NCBI RefSeq assembly: GCF_016907655.1
Contig: NZ_JAFBCL010000001.1
Location: forward strand, 3,568,001-3,632,000
Reading direction: 5' to 3'
DNA length: 64,000 nucleotides
Origin: Saccharothrix algeriensis
GTDB lineage: Bacteria > Actinomycetota > Actinomycetes > Mycobacteriales > Pseudonocardiaceae
The notes beneath the pieces are model-generated. The model saw only the letters and a list, made by a program, of their open reading frames with translations, was not told the DNA's origin and searched no databases. Below, in pieces: positions 8,379 through 16,208 of the stretch. The position numbers and the translations under genes are program-made. The stretch's first letter is position 1; every line of letters begins with the position of its first letter.

Positions 8379-9428
8379 CTAGGACAGGTCCACGACGACC
8401 TTCACGTCGTCCGCCGCGCGGTCCAGGGCCTCGGTGAAGCGGTCCAGCGGCACCCGCCGGGTGATGAGGCCGGCCAGCCACCGCCGGTCCGCCCCGGCCA
8501 GCGCCTCCGCGCCGTCCCGGTAGTCGGCCAACCCGGCGTTGACGGTGCCGACCACGGCCTTGTTGTGCAGCACGACCTGGTCGAACACGCTCGGGTCCAG
8601 GGCCACGGGGTCGTCCTCGCCCGCCAGGCCCGCCAGCACGGTGACCGACGCGCGCCGCACCGACTCCCAGATCAGCGGCGCCACGCCCGTGCACTCGACC
8701 GCCACGTCGACCTCGGCGGTCACGCGGTCCAGGCTCGGGTAGTAGGCCGCGCCGAGGGCGCGCACCAGGTCGGGCTTCGGGCCGTCCGCGGCCCGGTCGA
8801 CCACGTGCACGGCGAAGCCCCGCTGCACGCCCAGCAGCGCCGCCAGCAGGCCGATCGGGCCCGCGCCGGTGACCAGCACGGACCGCGCGGGCACGTGGGC
8901 GCGCTCCCACGCCGAGCGGGCCAGGGTCCACGCCTTCGCGACGACCGACGCGGGCTCGGCCAGCACGCCGAGGTCGCCCAGCGCCGGGTCCAGGCGGATC
9001 GCGAACTTCGGCGGCACGCCCCACCGCTGCGCCCCGTAGCCGTCCAGGCCCTTGATGCCGCGCTCGGTGTACCGACCGTTGCGGCAGAAGTCCCAGGCGT
9101 CCACCGCGCAGGCCGGGCACGGTTCGGGGTCCGGCCGCCGCACGACGCCGGCGATCAGGTCGCCCGCCTCGAACCCGGACCCCGCCGGCGCGCTGATCAC
9201 CCGCCCCAGGGACTCGTGGAACGGCACGACGGCCTCCTGCCCCGGCGGCGGCTCGCCGAAGCCGTCGTGGACGATCTCCGCGTCCGTCCCGCACACCCCG
9301 GCGAGCAGCCCCTCGGCCACCACCTCGTCGGGCCGTTCGTCGAACGTGCGCTCGACCACGCCCGCCCGCCCCGGTTCACCGGGAACGACCTGCGCCGCCT
9401 TGATGGTCCTTCGCCCCGTGTCGCCCAC
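8379..9428 (-). CDS. Glucose 1-dehydrogenase-like zinc MDR oxidoreductase
   Basis: A 349-residue medium-chain dehydrogenase resembling the glucose 1-dehydrogenases of archaea and actinobacteria, which oxidise glucose to gluconolactone with NAD(P). Zinc ligands appear in LLAGVCGTDAE and VPFHESLG. A structural-zinc-like Cys cluster is PEPCPACAVDAWDFCRNG, with three Cys visible. The Rossmann motif is VTGAGPIGLLAALLG. The C-terminal HNKAVVGTVNA block is typical of the subfamily. The GTG at 9428 has no ribosome site but lies 6 nt after a TAGCCT box, so it is probably translated from a leaderless transcript. It is divergent from the DUF3558 lipoprotein gene. Confidence 0.85.
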   Translation of the reverse strand: MGDTGRRTIKAAQVVPGEPGRAGVVERTFDERPDEVVAEGLLAGVCGTDAEIVHDGFGEPPPGQEAVVPFHESLGRVISAPAGSGFEAGDLIAGVVRRPDPEPCPACAVDAWDFCRNGRYTERGIKGLDGYGAQRWGVPPKFAIRLDPALGDLGVLAEPASVVAKAWTLARSAWERAHVPARSVLVTGAGPIGLLAALLGVQRGFAVHVVDRAADGPKPDLVRALGAAYYPSLDRVTAEVDVAVECTGVAPLIWESVRRASVTVLAGLAGEDDPVALDPSVFDQVVLHNKAVVGTVNAGLADYRDGAEALAGADRRWLAGLITRRVPLDRFTEALDRAADDVKVVVDLS

Positions 9429-9500
9429 GAGGCGAGGCTACGGTCCTTCGGCCCCGTGCACGATCCGAGCGACGTCGTGCCCGATGGCCTCCGCCGGCGG

Positions 9501-9539
9501 CGGGCGATGCCGCTGACGAGTCGGGCGATGCCGCTGACG
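9501..9539. repeat. Two exact 18-bp direct repeats in a divergent promoter region
   Basis: CGGGCGATGCCGCTGACG occurs at 9501-9518 and again at 9522-9539, a 21-bp period of about two helical turns. The pair lies between the divergent dehydrogenase (start 9428) and lipoprotein (start 9600) genes, where a regulator could bind both copies on one face of the DNA. No known operator is recognised. Confidence 0.7.
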
Positions 9540-9599
9540 GGTGACGTGACTGCTGTCGATCGCCACGCTGCGTGCCCGGCGATCCGATACGTTGACCCC

Positions 9600-10205
9600 A
9601 TGCGCCGTGCCGTGCCGATCATCGCCGCCGTCCTGCTGCTCGCGGGCTGCTCGCAGACCACGACCGGCTCGCCGACCTCGGGCTCCACCGGGACTTCCGA
9701 CGGGACCCCCGGCGCCTCCCCCGGGACCACGGCGTCGGACCGCCCGGGCTCCACCGCGAAGGAGCCGAAGAAGCGGCCGAAGACGATCGACGTCGAGGGC
9801 GTCGACCCGTGCACGCTGCTCACCGAGGCGCAGCGCGCCCAGTTCGGCGCCGACCAGCCGCCGCAGAAGAGCACCGTGCCGGAGCTGAACTGGTCGGTCT
9901 GCTACTTCAACCGCGGCGACCACAAGTACATCGTCGGCGCGACGGTGATCACCACCGACGGCATCGAGTTCTACACCGAGGGCCCCAAGAGCGCCGAGGC
10001 GGAGCGGCTGGAGGTCGGCGGCTTCCCGGCGGTCCTGGTCAAGGCGACCGGCCGCGCCCCCAGCTGCACGGTCGCGGTCGACGTGTCCGACGGCCAGATG
10101 GTGAACGCCAACATCGGCAGCTTCGGCGAGACCCCCGTCGAGGAGCTGTGCCGGCTGGCCCCCCAGGCGGCCGGAGCCGTCGTGGCCAACCTCATGGCCG
10201 AGTAG
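9600..10205 (+). CDS. DUF3558-family lipoprotein (ESX module 1)
   Basis: A 201-residue lipoprotein. The signal peptide ends in LLLAGCSQT, with the lipobox Cys at about residue 18. A Ser/Thr/Gly/Pro-rich tether follows to about residue 60, then a folded domain starting DPCTLLTEAQRAQF and containing two further Cys (WSVCYF and PSCTVAV). DUF3558 proteins are abundant in Pseudonocardiaceae and mycobacteria; their role is unknown. The start is ATG at 9600, 6 nt after a TACGTT box with no ribosome site, so it is probably leaderless. It heads a module (lipoprotein, small helical protein, PPE-like, EspG) that recurs at 55933-59271. Confidence 0.85.
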   Translation: MRRAVPIIAAVLLLAGCSQTTTGSPTSGSTGTSDGTPGASPGTTASDRPGSTAKEPKKRPKTIDVEGVDPCTLLTEAQRAQFGADQPPQKSTVPELNWSVCYFNRGDHKYIVGATVITTDGIEFYTEGPKSAEAERLEVGGFPAVLVKATGRAPSCTVAVDVSDGQMVNANIGSFGETPVEELCRLAPQAAGAVVANLMAE

Positions 10206-10319
10206 GACCGGTCCAACTGCTCCCCTTGCGCGGGAACCGGTCACGCGGCCGGCGCATCAGAGCTAAAGTCGTCCCGAATGCACACGCCGGGATATGTGCA
10301 GCACTGAGGAGGGTGTGCC

Positions 10320-10706
10320 GTGTTCATCGCGGATGGTGGCGGGAGGTCCTCGTCGACCCCGCCGGAGTACAGCGGGAAGCAGCAGAAGCTCAGCGTCGAC
10401 CCCACGGCGATCCCCGAGGCGCGCGCGGTCTTCACCGAGGCGCTGAACCGGCTGGACCCGCAGATCCGCAACGCGATGACCGCCGTCGAGGCGCGCCCCT
10501 GGGCGGGTGACCCGGTCAGCCGGGAGACCGCGGACGCGTTCAACCGCGACACCTTCGAGGCGGGCGACACCGCGGCGCTGAACGCCATCCTGGCCTACCG
10601 GGAGCAGCTGCAGGGCGTGGTCGACCAGTTGACCGCGATCGAGGCGGACTACCGCCGGGTCGAGGGCGACAACGTGGCGTCCTGGGGACGCATCCACAAC
10701 CAGTGA
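10320..10706 (+). CDS. Small helical ESX-type secreted protein (module 1)
   Basis: A 128-residue, predominantly helical acidic protein in the position held by WXG100-like cargo. It lacks a classical WXG turn but ends with ADYRRVEGDN, where Tyr111-x-x-x-Glu115 fits the YxxxD/E C-terminal export signal of type VII secretion. The GTG start at 10320 follows GAGGAGGG. A likely -10 box (TAAAGT) lies near 10263. It is followed 36 nt later by the PPE-like gene, its probable export partner. Its counterpart in module 2 starts at 55933. Export is inference; no ESX core ATPase or channel gene is in the window. Confidence 0.7.
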   Translation: MFIADGGGRSSSTPPEYSGKQQKLSVDPTAIPEARAVFTEALNRLDPQIRNAMTAVEARPWAGDPVSRETADAFNRDTFEAGDTAALNAILAYREQLQGVVDQLTAIEADYRRVEGDNVASWGRIHNQ

Positions 10707-10742
10707 CCGTGACGGACCACGCACCCGAGGGGGGCGAGCACG

Positions 10743-12083
10743 ATGGGTGACCACCGCTGGCGCGGGTATACCCACCCCGATCTGCACCGCATGATCAACG
10801 AAGGGCCCGGCGTCGCCGCCTCCCGCCCCGTGGAGGACGGCTGGAAGGGCCTGTCCGACGCGCTGGCCGAGGTCGACGAGTCGATCCACACCGCGCTGGC
10901 CAGGCTCGGCGCGAAGTGGGAGGGCTCCACCGCCGAGGAGACCCAGGCGGTGCTCTCGCCGCTGGGCATGTGGGCGGGCGACGCCAAGCAGGGTTCGGAC
11001 ACCATGAAGACCTCCGCGCAGCTGCAGGGCGAGTACATCGCGGACGCCCGCAAGAAGATGCCCGAGCCGGTGCCGGTCACCACCGAGGCGCCCTCCACCG
11101 GGGACAAGGTCCTCGGGGCGCTGGGCGGCCCGTTCGGCATGATGCACGTCATCAAGCAGCAGCAGGACCACGAGGCCCAGGAAGCGGCGCAGGACAACGC
11201 CGAGGCCAAGGCCGTCGAGGTGATGAACGACTACCAGGCCAGCAGCGAGTGGAACAGCAGCACGCTGGGCGAGTTCGTCCCGCCGCCGCAGGTCGTGATC
11301 GACACCCCGCCGCCCGGCGGTCCCGGCAGCTACAACCAGAGCAGCGCGAACTACGTCAGCTCGCAGACGTGGACCCCGCCGGGTGACGGCGGCGCCACGC
11401 GGCCGTCCTACGCGCCGCCCACCACGCCCGCGCCGCCCGTCGCGCCGCCGCCGGCCGTCGTCCCGCCGGGCGGCAACACCACCCCGTCGTGGGCGCCGCC
11501 GACGCCCCCGCCGCCCCCGCCGGTCCACGTCCCGCCGCCCGGTCCGGGCCCCACGCCGCCGCCCGGCGGCAACCCGCCGCCGCCCGGCCTGTGGCGCCCG
11601 CCGGCCGGTCCGGGCGTGCCGCCCAGGGGCGGCTCGCACGGCCCGACCAACCCCGTGCGCCCCGGCCTGCCGCCCGGCGCCCGCCCGCCCGGCGGCCCCG
11701 GCGCGGGCCGCGGCTTCGGCCCGGGTGCGCCCGGGATGCCCGGTGGTCCCGGGATGCCCGGTGGTCCGGGCGCGCCCGGCGGCCCCGGTGGGTCCGCCGG
11801 TGGCCCCGGCGCCGCCAACCCGAGCGGCGCGCCCGGTCGCGGCGGCCTGTCCGGCGTCGGCGGCTTCGGCCCCGGCGGCCCCGGCGGGCACGGTCCCGTC
11901 GGCGGTCCGGGCGCCGGTCGCCCCGGCGGTCCGGGCGCGGGCGGCGTGGGCGCCGGTCACGGCGCGGGGCAGGGCGAGGACGACGTCGAGCACAAGACCG
12001 CCGACTACCTGGTCGAGACGGACGACGTGTTCGGCGACGACCGCCTCGTCGCGCCGCCGGTGATCGGGGAGACCCCGCGGTAG
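10743..12083 (+). CDS. PPE-like protein with Pro/Gly-rich tail (module 1)
   Basis: A 446-residue protein. The N-terminal 190 residues are helical, with a WEGSTAEETQAVL turn that matches the W-x-G position of PPE/WXG proteins. A proline- then glycine-rich low-complexity stretch fills about residues 180-410. The last 30 residues form a separate acidic tail (EHKTADYLVETDDVFGD, then VAPPVIGE). That tail is nearly identical in the module 2 protein at 56933, so it is under selection despite the variable linker. It is predicted type VII cargo that pairs with EspG downstream. The ATG at 10743 follows GAGGGGGGC. Confidence 0.75.
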   Translation: MGDHRWRGYTHPDLHRMINEGPGVAASRPVEDGWKGLSDALAEVDESIHTALARLGAKWEGSTAEETQAVLSPLGMWAGDAKQGSDTMKTSAQLQGEYIADARKKMPEPVPVTTEAPSTGDKVLGALGGPFGMMHVIKQQQDHEAQEAAQDNAEAKAVEVMNDYQASSEWNSSTLGEFVPPPQVVIDTPPPGGPGSYNQSSANYVSSQTWTPPGDGGATRPSYAPPTTPAPPVAPPPAVVPPGGNTTPSWAPPTPPPPPPVHVPPPGPGPTPPPGGNPPPPGLWRPPAGPGVPPRGGSHGPTNPVRPGLPPGARPPGGPGAGRGFGPGAPGMPGGPGMPGGPGAPGGPGGSAGGPGAANPSGAPGRGGLSGVGGFGPGGPGGHGPVGGPGAGRPGGPGAGGVGAGHGAGQGEDDVEHKTADYLVETDDVFGDDRLVAPPVIGETPR

Positions 12084-12152
12084 CCGCCCGGCGGGCACGC
12101 GCGTGACGTCCGGGCCGGGTCCCCTCGCGGGGCCTGGCCCGGACCGGCAAGT

Positions 12153-12175
12153 GGCCCCGTCGTGGGGACGGGGCC
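12153..12175. terminator. Hairpin between PPE-like gene and EspG gene
   Basis: A 9-bp perfect stem GGCCCCGTC/GACGGGGCC with a 5-nt loop, preceded by another GC-rich inverted repeat. It lies inside a probable operon, so it may set the ratio of cargo to chaperone transcripts rather than end transcription completely. Confidence 0.5.
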
Positions 12176-12200
12176 GGTCCTCGGTCGACCGGGAGCAGCA

Positions 12201-13007
12201 GTGACCTATTTCGGGGGGCAGGCGGAGCGGGAGCCGATCACCCTCTCCGCCGAGGAGTTCGACGTCCTGTGGGAGCGGCTCGACCTGGGCCCGATGCCGT
12301 TGGTGATCAAGGTCCCGTCCCCCGGCAGGACCCACCGGGAGCGGGCCGAGCTGGAGCGCCGGGTGTGGCAGGGCGTCGGCGCGCGCGGCCTGGGCGGGCC
12401 GACCGGCCTGCACCCGGAGCTGGACCACCTGCTGCGGATGTTCTTCCGGCCGGAGCGCGAGGTCGACGGCCGGGTGTGGGTGGGCCGGAGCGTGCGCGTG
12501 CTGGCCGTGGCGAACGGCGACCGCGGCGCGGTGGCGACGCTGGCCGACGACCGGCTGGCGTTCCGCCGCACCGCGGGCAGCGGGCTGCCGTCGGCGGTCC
12601 TGGCCGCGCTCCCGGCGCACCCGGCGGGCACCGGGCACTCGGTGACGATGCCCAGCGCCGACCTGGAGGCCGCGGTCCGCGACTCCGACGGCTCGCCGAA
12701 GGGCCTGGAGAACTCGCTGCGCTCCTACGGCGTGCGGCAGGAGGACGCGGCGGCGCTGGTGAAGATGTTCACCGGCCTCGTGCACACCGGCAACTTCGGC
12801 GCGGCGGCCCGCGACAAGTACGGCAAGCGCTGCCGCCCCGACCGCGTGGTGGCCTTCTTCGACACCGAGGAGGGCCGCTACCTGCAGCAGCGCCGCACCT
12901 CCAACGGCAGCGCGCCGTGGAGCACGTTCAGCCCCACCGACTCCCGCCGGCTGGGCCACCAGGTGGCGGAGCTGCTCGGCGAGGCCGTGCGCGCGGCCGG
13001 GGCCTGA
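12201..13007 (+). CDS. EspG-family ESX secretion chaperone (module 1)
   Basis: A 268-residue EspG-like protein. EspG proteins are cytosolic chaperones that bind the tip of PE/PPE-type type VII substrates. Visible family features are the N-terminal [21 protein letters not shown], the middle [16 protein letters not shown] strand, and the C-terminal [17 protein letters not shown] followed by [20 protein letters not shown]. The GTG at 12201 gives the usual EspG length. It follows the PPE-like gene by 117 nt. A paralogue at 58477 ends in the comparable GRYMTQTRQG and WLTHAPADNARIAAQLAQEL. Confidence 0.8.
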   Translation: MTYFGGQAEREPITLSAEEFDVLWERLDLGPMPLVIKVPSPGRTHRERAELERRVWQGVGARGLGGPTGLHPELDHLLRMFFRPEREVDGRVWVGRSVRVLAVANGDRGAVATLADDRLAFRRTAGSGLPSAVLAALPAHPAGTGHSVTMPSADLEAAVRDSDGSPKGLENSLRSYGVRQEDAAALVKMFTGLVHTGNFGAAARDKYGKRCRPDRVVAFFDTEEGRYLQQRRTSNGSAPWSTFSPTDSRRLGHQVAELLGEAVRAAGA

Positions 13008-13036
13008 CCGGCGCGGGCCGCCGCTACCCTGGTCCG

Positions 13037-13414
13037 GTGCCGCCCGGACCCGTCGACCCCCACGAGCTGCGCGCCGCCGTGGCCGCCGTCCTGCCGTGGC
13101 TGGAGGGCGCCGCCGACCGGCCCGGGCGCCCCGTCCTGGCCGCGGCGGTCCGCCTCAGCCTGCGCACCCTGGAGCAGGTCGCGCCGGGCCGCAGCGTGGA
13201 GGTCCGCGTCCCGCCGTTCGCCGCCGTGCAGTGCGTCGCGGGCCCCCGCCACACCCGCGGCACGCCGCCCAACGTGGTGGAGGCCGACCCGCGGACGTGG
13301 CTGCTGCTGGCGGTCGGGCGGCTGGAGTGGGCGGCGGCGGTGGACACCGGGGCGGTGACCGCGTCGGGCAGCCGGGCGGACCTGTCGGCGCTGCTGCCGG
13401 TGCTGCGGTTCTGA
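13037..13414 (+). CDS. Sterol-carrier-like protein (Rv0807-type)
   Basis: A 125-residue protein of the bacterial SCP orthologue type that sits beside purF in many actinobacteria (Rv0807 in M. tuberculosis). It shows [28 protein letters not shown], split here as a strand-turn-strand, then the conserved [19 protein letters not shown] hydrophobic-ligand role is inferred from the fold family only. The GTG at 13037 lies 6 nt after TACCCT and has no ribosome site, so it is probably leaderless and separately transcribed from EspG upstream. Confidence 0.75.
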   Translation: MPPGPVDPHELRAAVAAVLPWLEGAADRPGRPVLAAAVRLSLRTLEQVAPGRSVEVRVPPFAAVQCVAGPRHTRGTPPNVVEADPRTWLLLAVGRLEWAAAVDTGAVTASGSRADLSALLPVLRF

Positions 13415-13450
13415 CCACCGGGCGGGGCCGGGCCGGCTAGGCTCGACCGG

Positions 13451-13783
13451 GTGAAGGCGGCGAAGGCGGTCCCCGTGCTCCTCGCGGTCGGCGCGCTCCT
13501 GGTCGGGTGCGGCGGCGACGAGTGGTCGGGCGAGGTCCGGTTCCAGGTCACCCGGCTCAACCCGGCCTCCGGCGCGCAGCCGGCGTACGCGAACCTGGAG
13601 ATCGACCAGGAGGAGCCGAAGTCGATCGAACCGGTGAGCACGCGCATCGCCGACCTCGACCGGCTGCCCGCGGGGGTCGCGGTCGGCGACGCCGTCGTGT
13701 GCCGGGTGCGGCAGTCCGACGAGAGCGGCTTCGACCAGCGGGGCGTGCGCACCGAGGTCGACTCCTGCCGCCGCCCCGACTAG
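13451..13783 (+). CDS. Small putative lipoprotein
   Basis: A 110-residue protein with a signal peptide ending in LLVGCGGDE, so Cys21 is the likely lipidated residue. The rest is a compact beta-rich domain (VRFQVTRLNP, then VGDAVVCRVRQSDE) with two Cys near the C-terminus that could form a disulphide. No family is recognised. The GTG at 13451 lies 7 nt after TAGGCT, which suggests a leaderless transcript. It is convergent with the DUF1023 gene, only 4 nt separating their stops. Confidence 0.7.
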   Translation: MKAAKAVPVLLAVGALLVGCGGDEWSGEVRFQVTRLNPASGAQPAYANLEIDQEEPKSIEPVSTRIADLDRLPAGVAVGDAVVCRVRQSDESGFDQRGVRTEVDSCRRPD

Positions 13784-13787
13784 CGCG

Positions 13788-15773
13788 CTAGAACCAGGAC
13801 CCGATCGTCCTGTCCCACGCGCCGCGCGCGCCCTCCACGACGTCCCGGGTGCCCTCGACCACGTCGCCGACGCCGCCCGCGACGACGTCCACCGCGTCGT
13901 TCACGGCTTCCCGGCCGGTGTCGAGCAGGCCGGTGCCGGCCGCGGACCAGTCGCCGTTCCAGGCGTGGCGGCCGGCGTCGTAGAGCCCGGCGCCCGCGTC
14001 GCCGACGAGGTCCGCCGCGCCCACCGCGACACCGCCGACCGAGTCCACCACCGGGCCCACGACGGGCAGGTGCGAGCCGGGCAGCGAGGGGCCGAGCGGC
14101 GCGTCGTGCCACTTCTGCCCGGTGACCGAGCCGCCGTCGCCGGTGGCGATCCTGGCCAGGTTGTCCACCGACTCCGAGCCGGGGCGGTAGTACTGCGAGT
14201 GGGCGCCCAGGGCGGACGCGCCGTCGGCGGTGCCGAAGGTCCGCGCCCCGAACCGCTCGTCGTACGGGCCGGTCGAGGAGCCGTCCTCGGTGAACCAGGT
14301 GGAGCTGGTCCCCTGCACGACCGGGTCGTGCTCGGTCGCGCCGACGTAGACGTGCCCGGGGCCGGCCGAGAGCTGGTCGACGTGCGAGGCGCCCACGCCC
14401 GGCGACCCCACGAACGCGATGTCGTCCGCCGCGAGGCCGTTCATGCCGGCGTAGCCGACCGTCGTGGAGCCGTAGGAGTGGCCGATGACCGTCAGGTGCT
14501 GGCCGGGCGGGCCCGCCGCGCGGTAGCCGTCGACGTCGGCGACCAGGTTCGCCCCGCCCTCGCGGGCCTGCGCCGGGTCGTCCACCTCGCCGGGCGACCA
14601 GCCGGGGGCGTCGTAGCCGAGCCACTGGATGGTCGCGTTGCCCTCGGCGCCCATCGCGTGCCGCAGGTTGCCCGCCTGGTCGACGGAGAAGCCGTCCAGG
14701 GTCGAGCCGGTGCCCGGCACGCAGACCGCGAGGTTCCCCGCCGTGTCCGGGTCGCCGTAGGCGATGGCCGTCGCCCCGTCGCCGCGCGGGCCGTACGGGT
14801 CCCACGCCAGCACCCGGACGTCCGGCTCGCCGTCCGCGCCGTACCAGCCCTTCTCCCGCGCCAGCCGCTCGGCGTCGGCGATGCTCCGCTGGACCTTCTC
14901 GGCGTTCTCGGCCTTGGTGGCGGCCTCCTGCCGCTGCTCGGACAGCTCCGCGTAGCGCGGGTCGTTGAGCAGCTCGGTCAGGTCGTCGGACTTGGCCGGG
15001 TCCAGGCCCAGCTCCCGCGCGCGGGCGTCCAGCTGCTCCTGCAGCCGGTCGCGCTCGGCGGAGAAGCGCTGCCGGTCGTCCGCGATGCGCAGCCGGTTGG
15101 CCTCGTCGAGCACGTCGGACGGCAGCCCGCGCAGCCGGCCCAGCTCCTGGAAGTTCGCGCGCAGCAGCTCGTCGCGCTGCTGCTGCGACAGCGACCGCCA
15201 CCACGCGGCGACCTGCCTGGGGTCGGCGCCCGGACCGGGCACGGCCGCGGTGGTGCGCGCCTGCCGCACGGCGCCCGCCCAGCCGGCGTCCCGCCCCGCG
15301 GTCTCCTCGAAGCCGGGCCGGACCCCGGCCAGGGCCGTCGCGTAGGAGCGCAGCACCTTCTCGTAGCCGTCGCGGACGTTGGACAGCTGCTCGTTCACCC
15401 GCGCCGCCAGCTCGCGGGTCCGCGCCTCGTCCAGCGCGGGCGACCGGCCGCGCCAGAACTCGATCAGCCGGTCCGCGCTGCCGCGCATCTGCGCGTACGC
15501 GCGGGAGGCGGCCTGGACGACCTCCGCGCCGGCGCCCAGCCGCTCGGCGGCCACGGCGGCCGACCGGCTCGACAGGTCCGCGCGGGCGCCGAACCGCTCC
15601 GCCGTGCCGCCCCGCCAGGACGACGCGGCGGTGCCCCCGCCGGAGGCCACGGCGTCGCCGGCCCGGCCCACCGCGCTGATCGCGCCGGTGATCGGGTCGG
15701 TGGCGGCGGCCACGCGCCCGGCGTCGCCGGACGCCAGCCGGCCGTAGAGGACCTCGGGGTCGACGTGGCTCAC
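13788..15773 (-). CDS. DUF1023 alpha/beta-hydrolase with long helical N-terminus
   Basis: A 661-residue protein. The first 330 residues are helical, with coiled-coil character (DRLQEQLDARARELGLD and AATKAENAEKVQRSIADAE), and resemble ESX-type substrates. Residues about 340-560 form the DUF1023 hydrolase domain with the nucleophile elbow GHSYGSTTVGYAG, the acid-containing EHDPVV loop and the late His in LGAHSQYY. The C-terminal 90 residues are Gly/Val-rich amphipathic repeats. Its GTG overlaps the stop of the EspC-like gene by 4 nt (GTGA), so the pair is translationally coupled. This suggests a secreted or surface hydrolase exported with its small partner; the substrate is unknown. Confidence 0.8.
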   Translation of the reverse strand: MSHVDPEVLYGRLASGDAGRVAAATDPITGAISAVGRAGDAVASGGGTAASSWRGGTAERFGARADLSSRSAAVAAERLGAGAEVVQAASRAYAQMRGSADRLIEFWRGRSPALDEARTRELAARVNEQLSNVRDGYEKVLRSYATALAGVRPGFEETAGRDAGWAGAVRQARTTAAVPGPGADPRQVAAWWRSLSQQQRDELLRANFQELGRLRGLPSDVLDEANRLRIADDRQRFSAERDRLQEQLDARARELGLDPAKSDDLTELLNDPRYAELSEQRQEAATKAENAEKVQRSIADAERLAREKGWYGADGEPDVRVLAWDPYGPRGDGATAIAYGDPDTAGNLAVCVPGTGSTLDGFSVDQAGNLRHAMGAEGNATIQWLGYDAPGWSPGEVDDPAQAREGGANLVADVDGYRAAGPPGQHLTVIGHSYGSTTVGYAGMNGLAADDIAFVGSPGVGASHVDQLSAGPGHVYVGATEHDPVVQGTSSTWFTEDGSSTGPYDERFGARTFGTADGASALGAHSQYYRPGSESVDNLARIATGDGGSVTGQKWHDAPLGPSLPGSHLPVVGPVVDSVGGVAVGAADLVGDAGAGLYDAGRHAWNGDWSAAGTGLLDTGREAVNDAVDVVAGGVGDVVEGTRDVVEGARGAWDRTIGSWF

Positions 15774-16084
15774 GCGAGGCCGCCTTCCAGGCCGCGGAAC
15801 GAGCTGGTCGAGTCGTCGTCGGCGCGCTGGTAGGCGTCGGCGTTCTCGGCCAGGCCCTCGCCCGCGTCCCGGTACCAGGCCGACCCGCGGCGCAGGTCGT
15901 CGGACTGCTCGCCGGCCCACCGGGCCAGGGCGTCGGCGAACTCGGCCGCCGCGGGAACCCGGCCGAGCGCGTCCGCGTCGAGCCTGAGCATGGAGATCAG
16001 TTCCGCCCCGTCGCCGGTCGCGTCCGCGCCGTCGTGGAACTCCTTCGACGCCGCGCGCAGCGCCTCCGGTCGCACACCGAACAC
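15770..16084 (-). CDS. EspC-like type VII secretion target
   Basis: A 104-residue protein of the EspC/DUF2580 type: VRPEALRAASKEFHDGADA opens the first helix, and WYRDAGEGLAENADAYQRAD forms the second. Tyr85-x-x-x-Asp89 matches the YxxxD/E export signal. The GTG start at 16084 has GGGTGGGAA just upstream. It is coupled by a 4-nt overlap to the DUF1023 hydrolase, the usual arrangement in Pseudonocardiaceae. It may form a heterodimer with the helical N-terminus of that hydrolase. Confidence 0.8.
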   Translation of the reverse strand: MFGVRPEALRAASKEFHDGADATGDGAELISMLRLDADALGRVPAAAEFADALARWAGEQSDDLRRGSAWYRDAGEGLAENADAYQRADDDSTSSFRGLEGGLA

Positions 16085-16208
16085 GATTCCCACCCTTCGT
16101 GCCGCCAGCCGCTCCGACGGTGCGACGCGCGGGCATCGGCGCCGGTTCCCCGCCCGAACGCGCCGCGGTGCGGCACGATGACCCGGACGACGAACCAGGA
16201 GGCGGCGC

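Noticed and set aside
10263-12959. A very long open frame antisense to the PPE-like and EspG genes
   Set aside because: Long antisense frames are expected in DNA of this GC content. The product is compositionally biased, and the plus-strand genes have clear families, coupling and ribosome sites.
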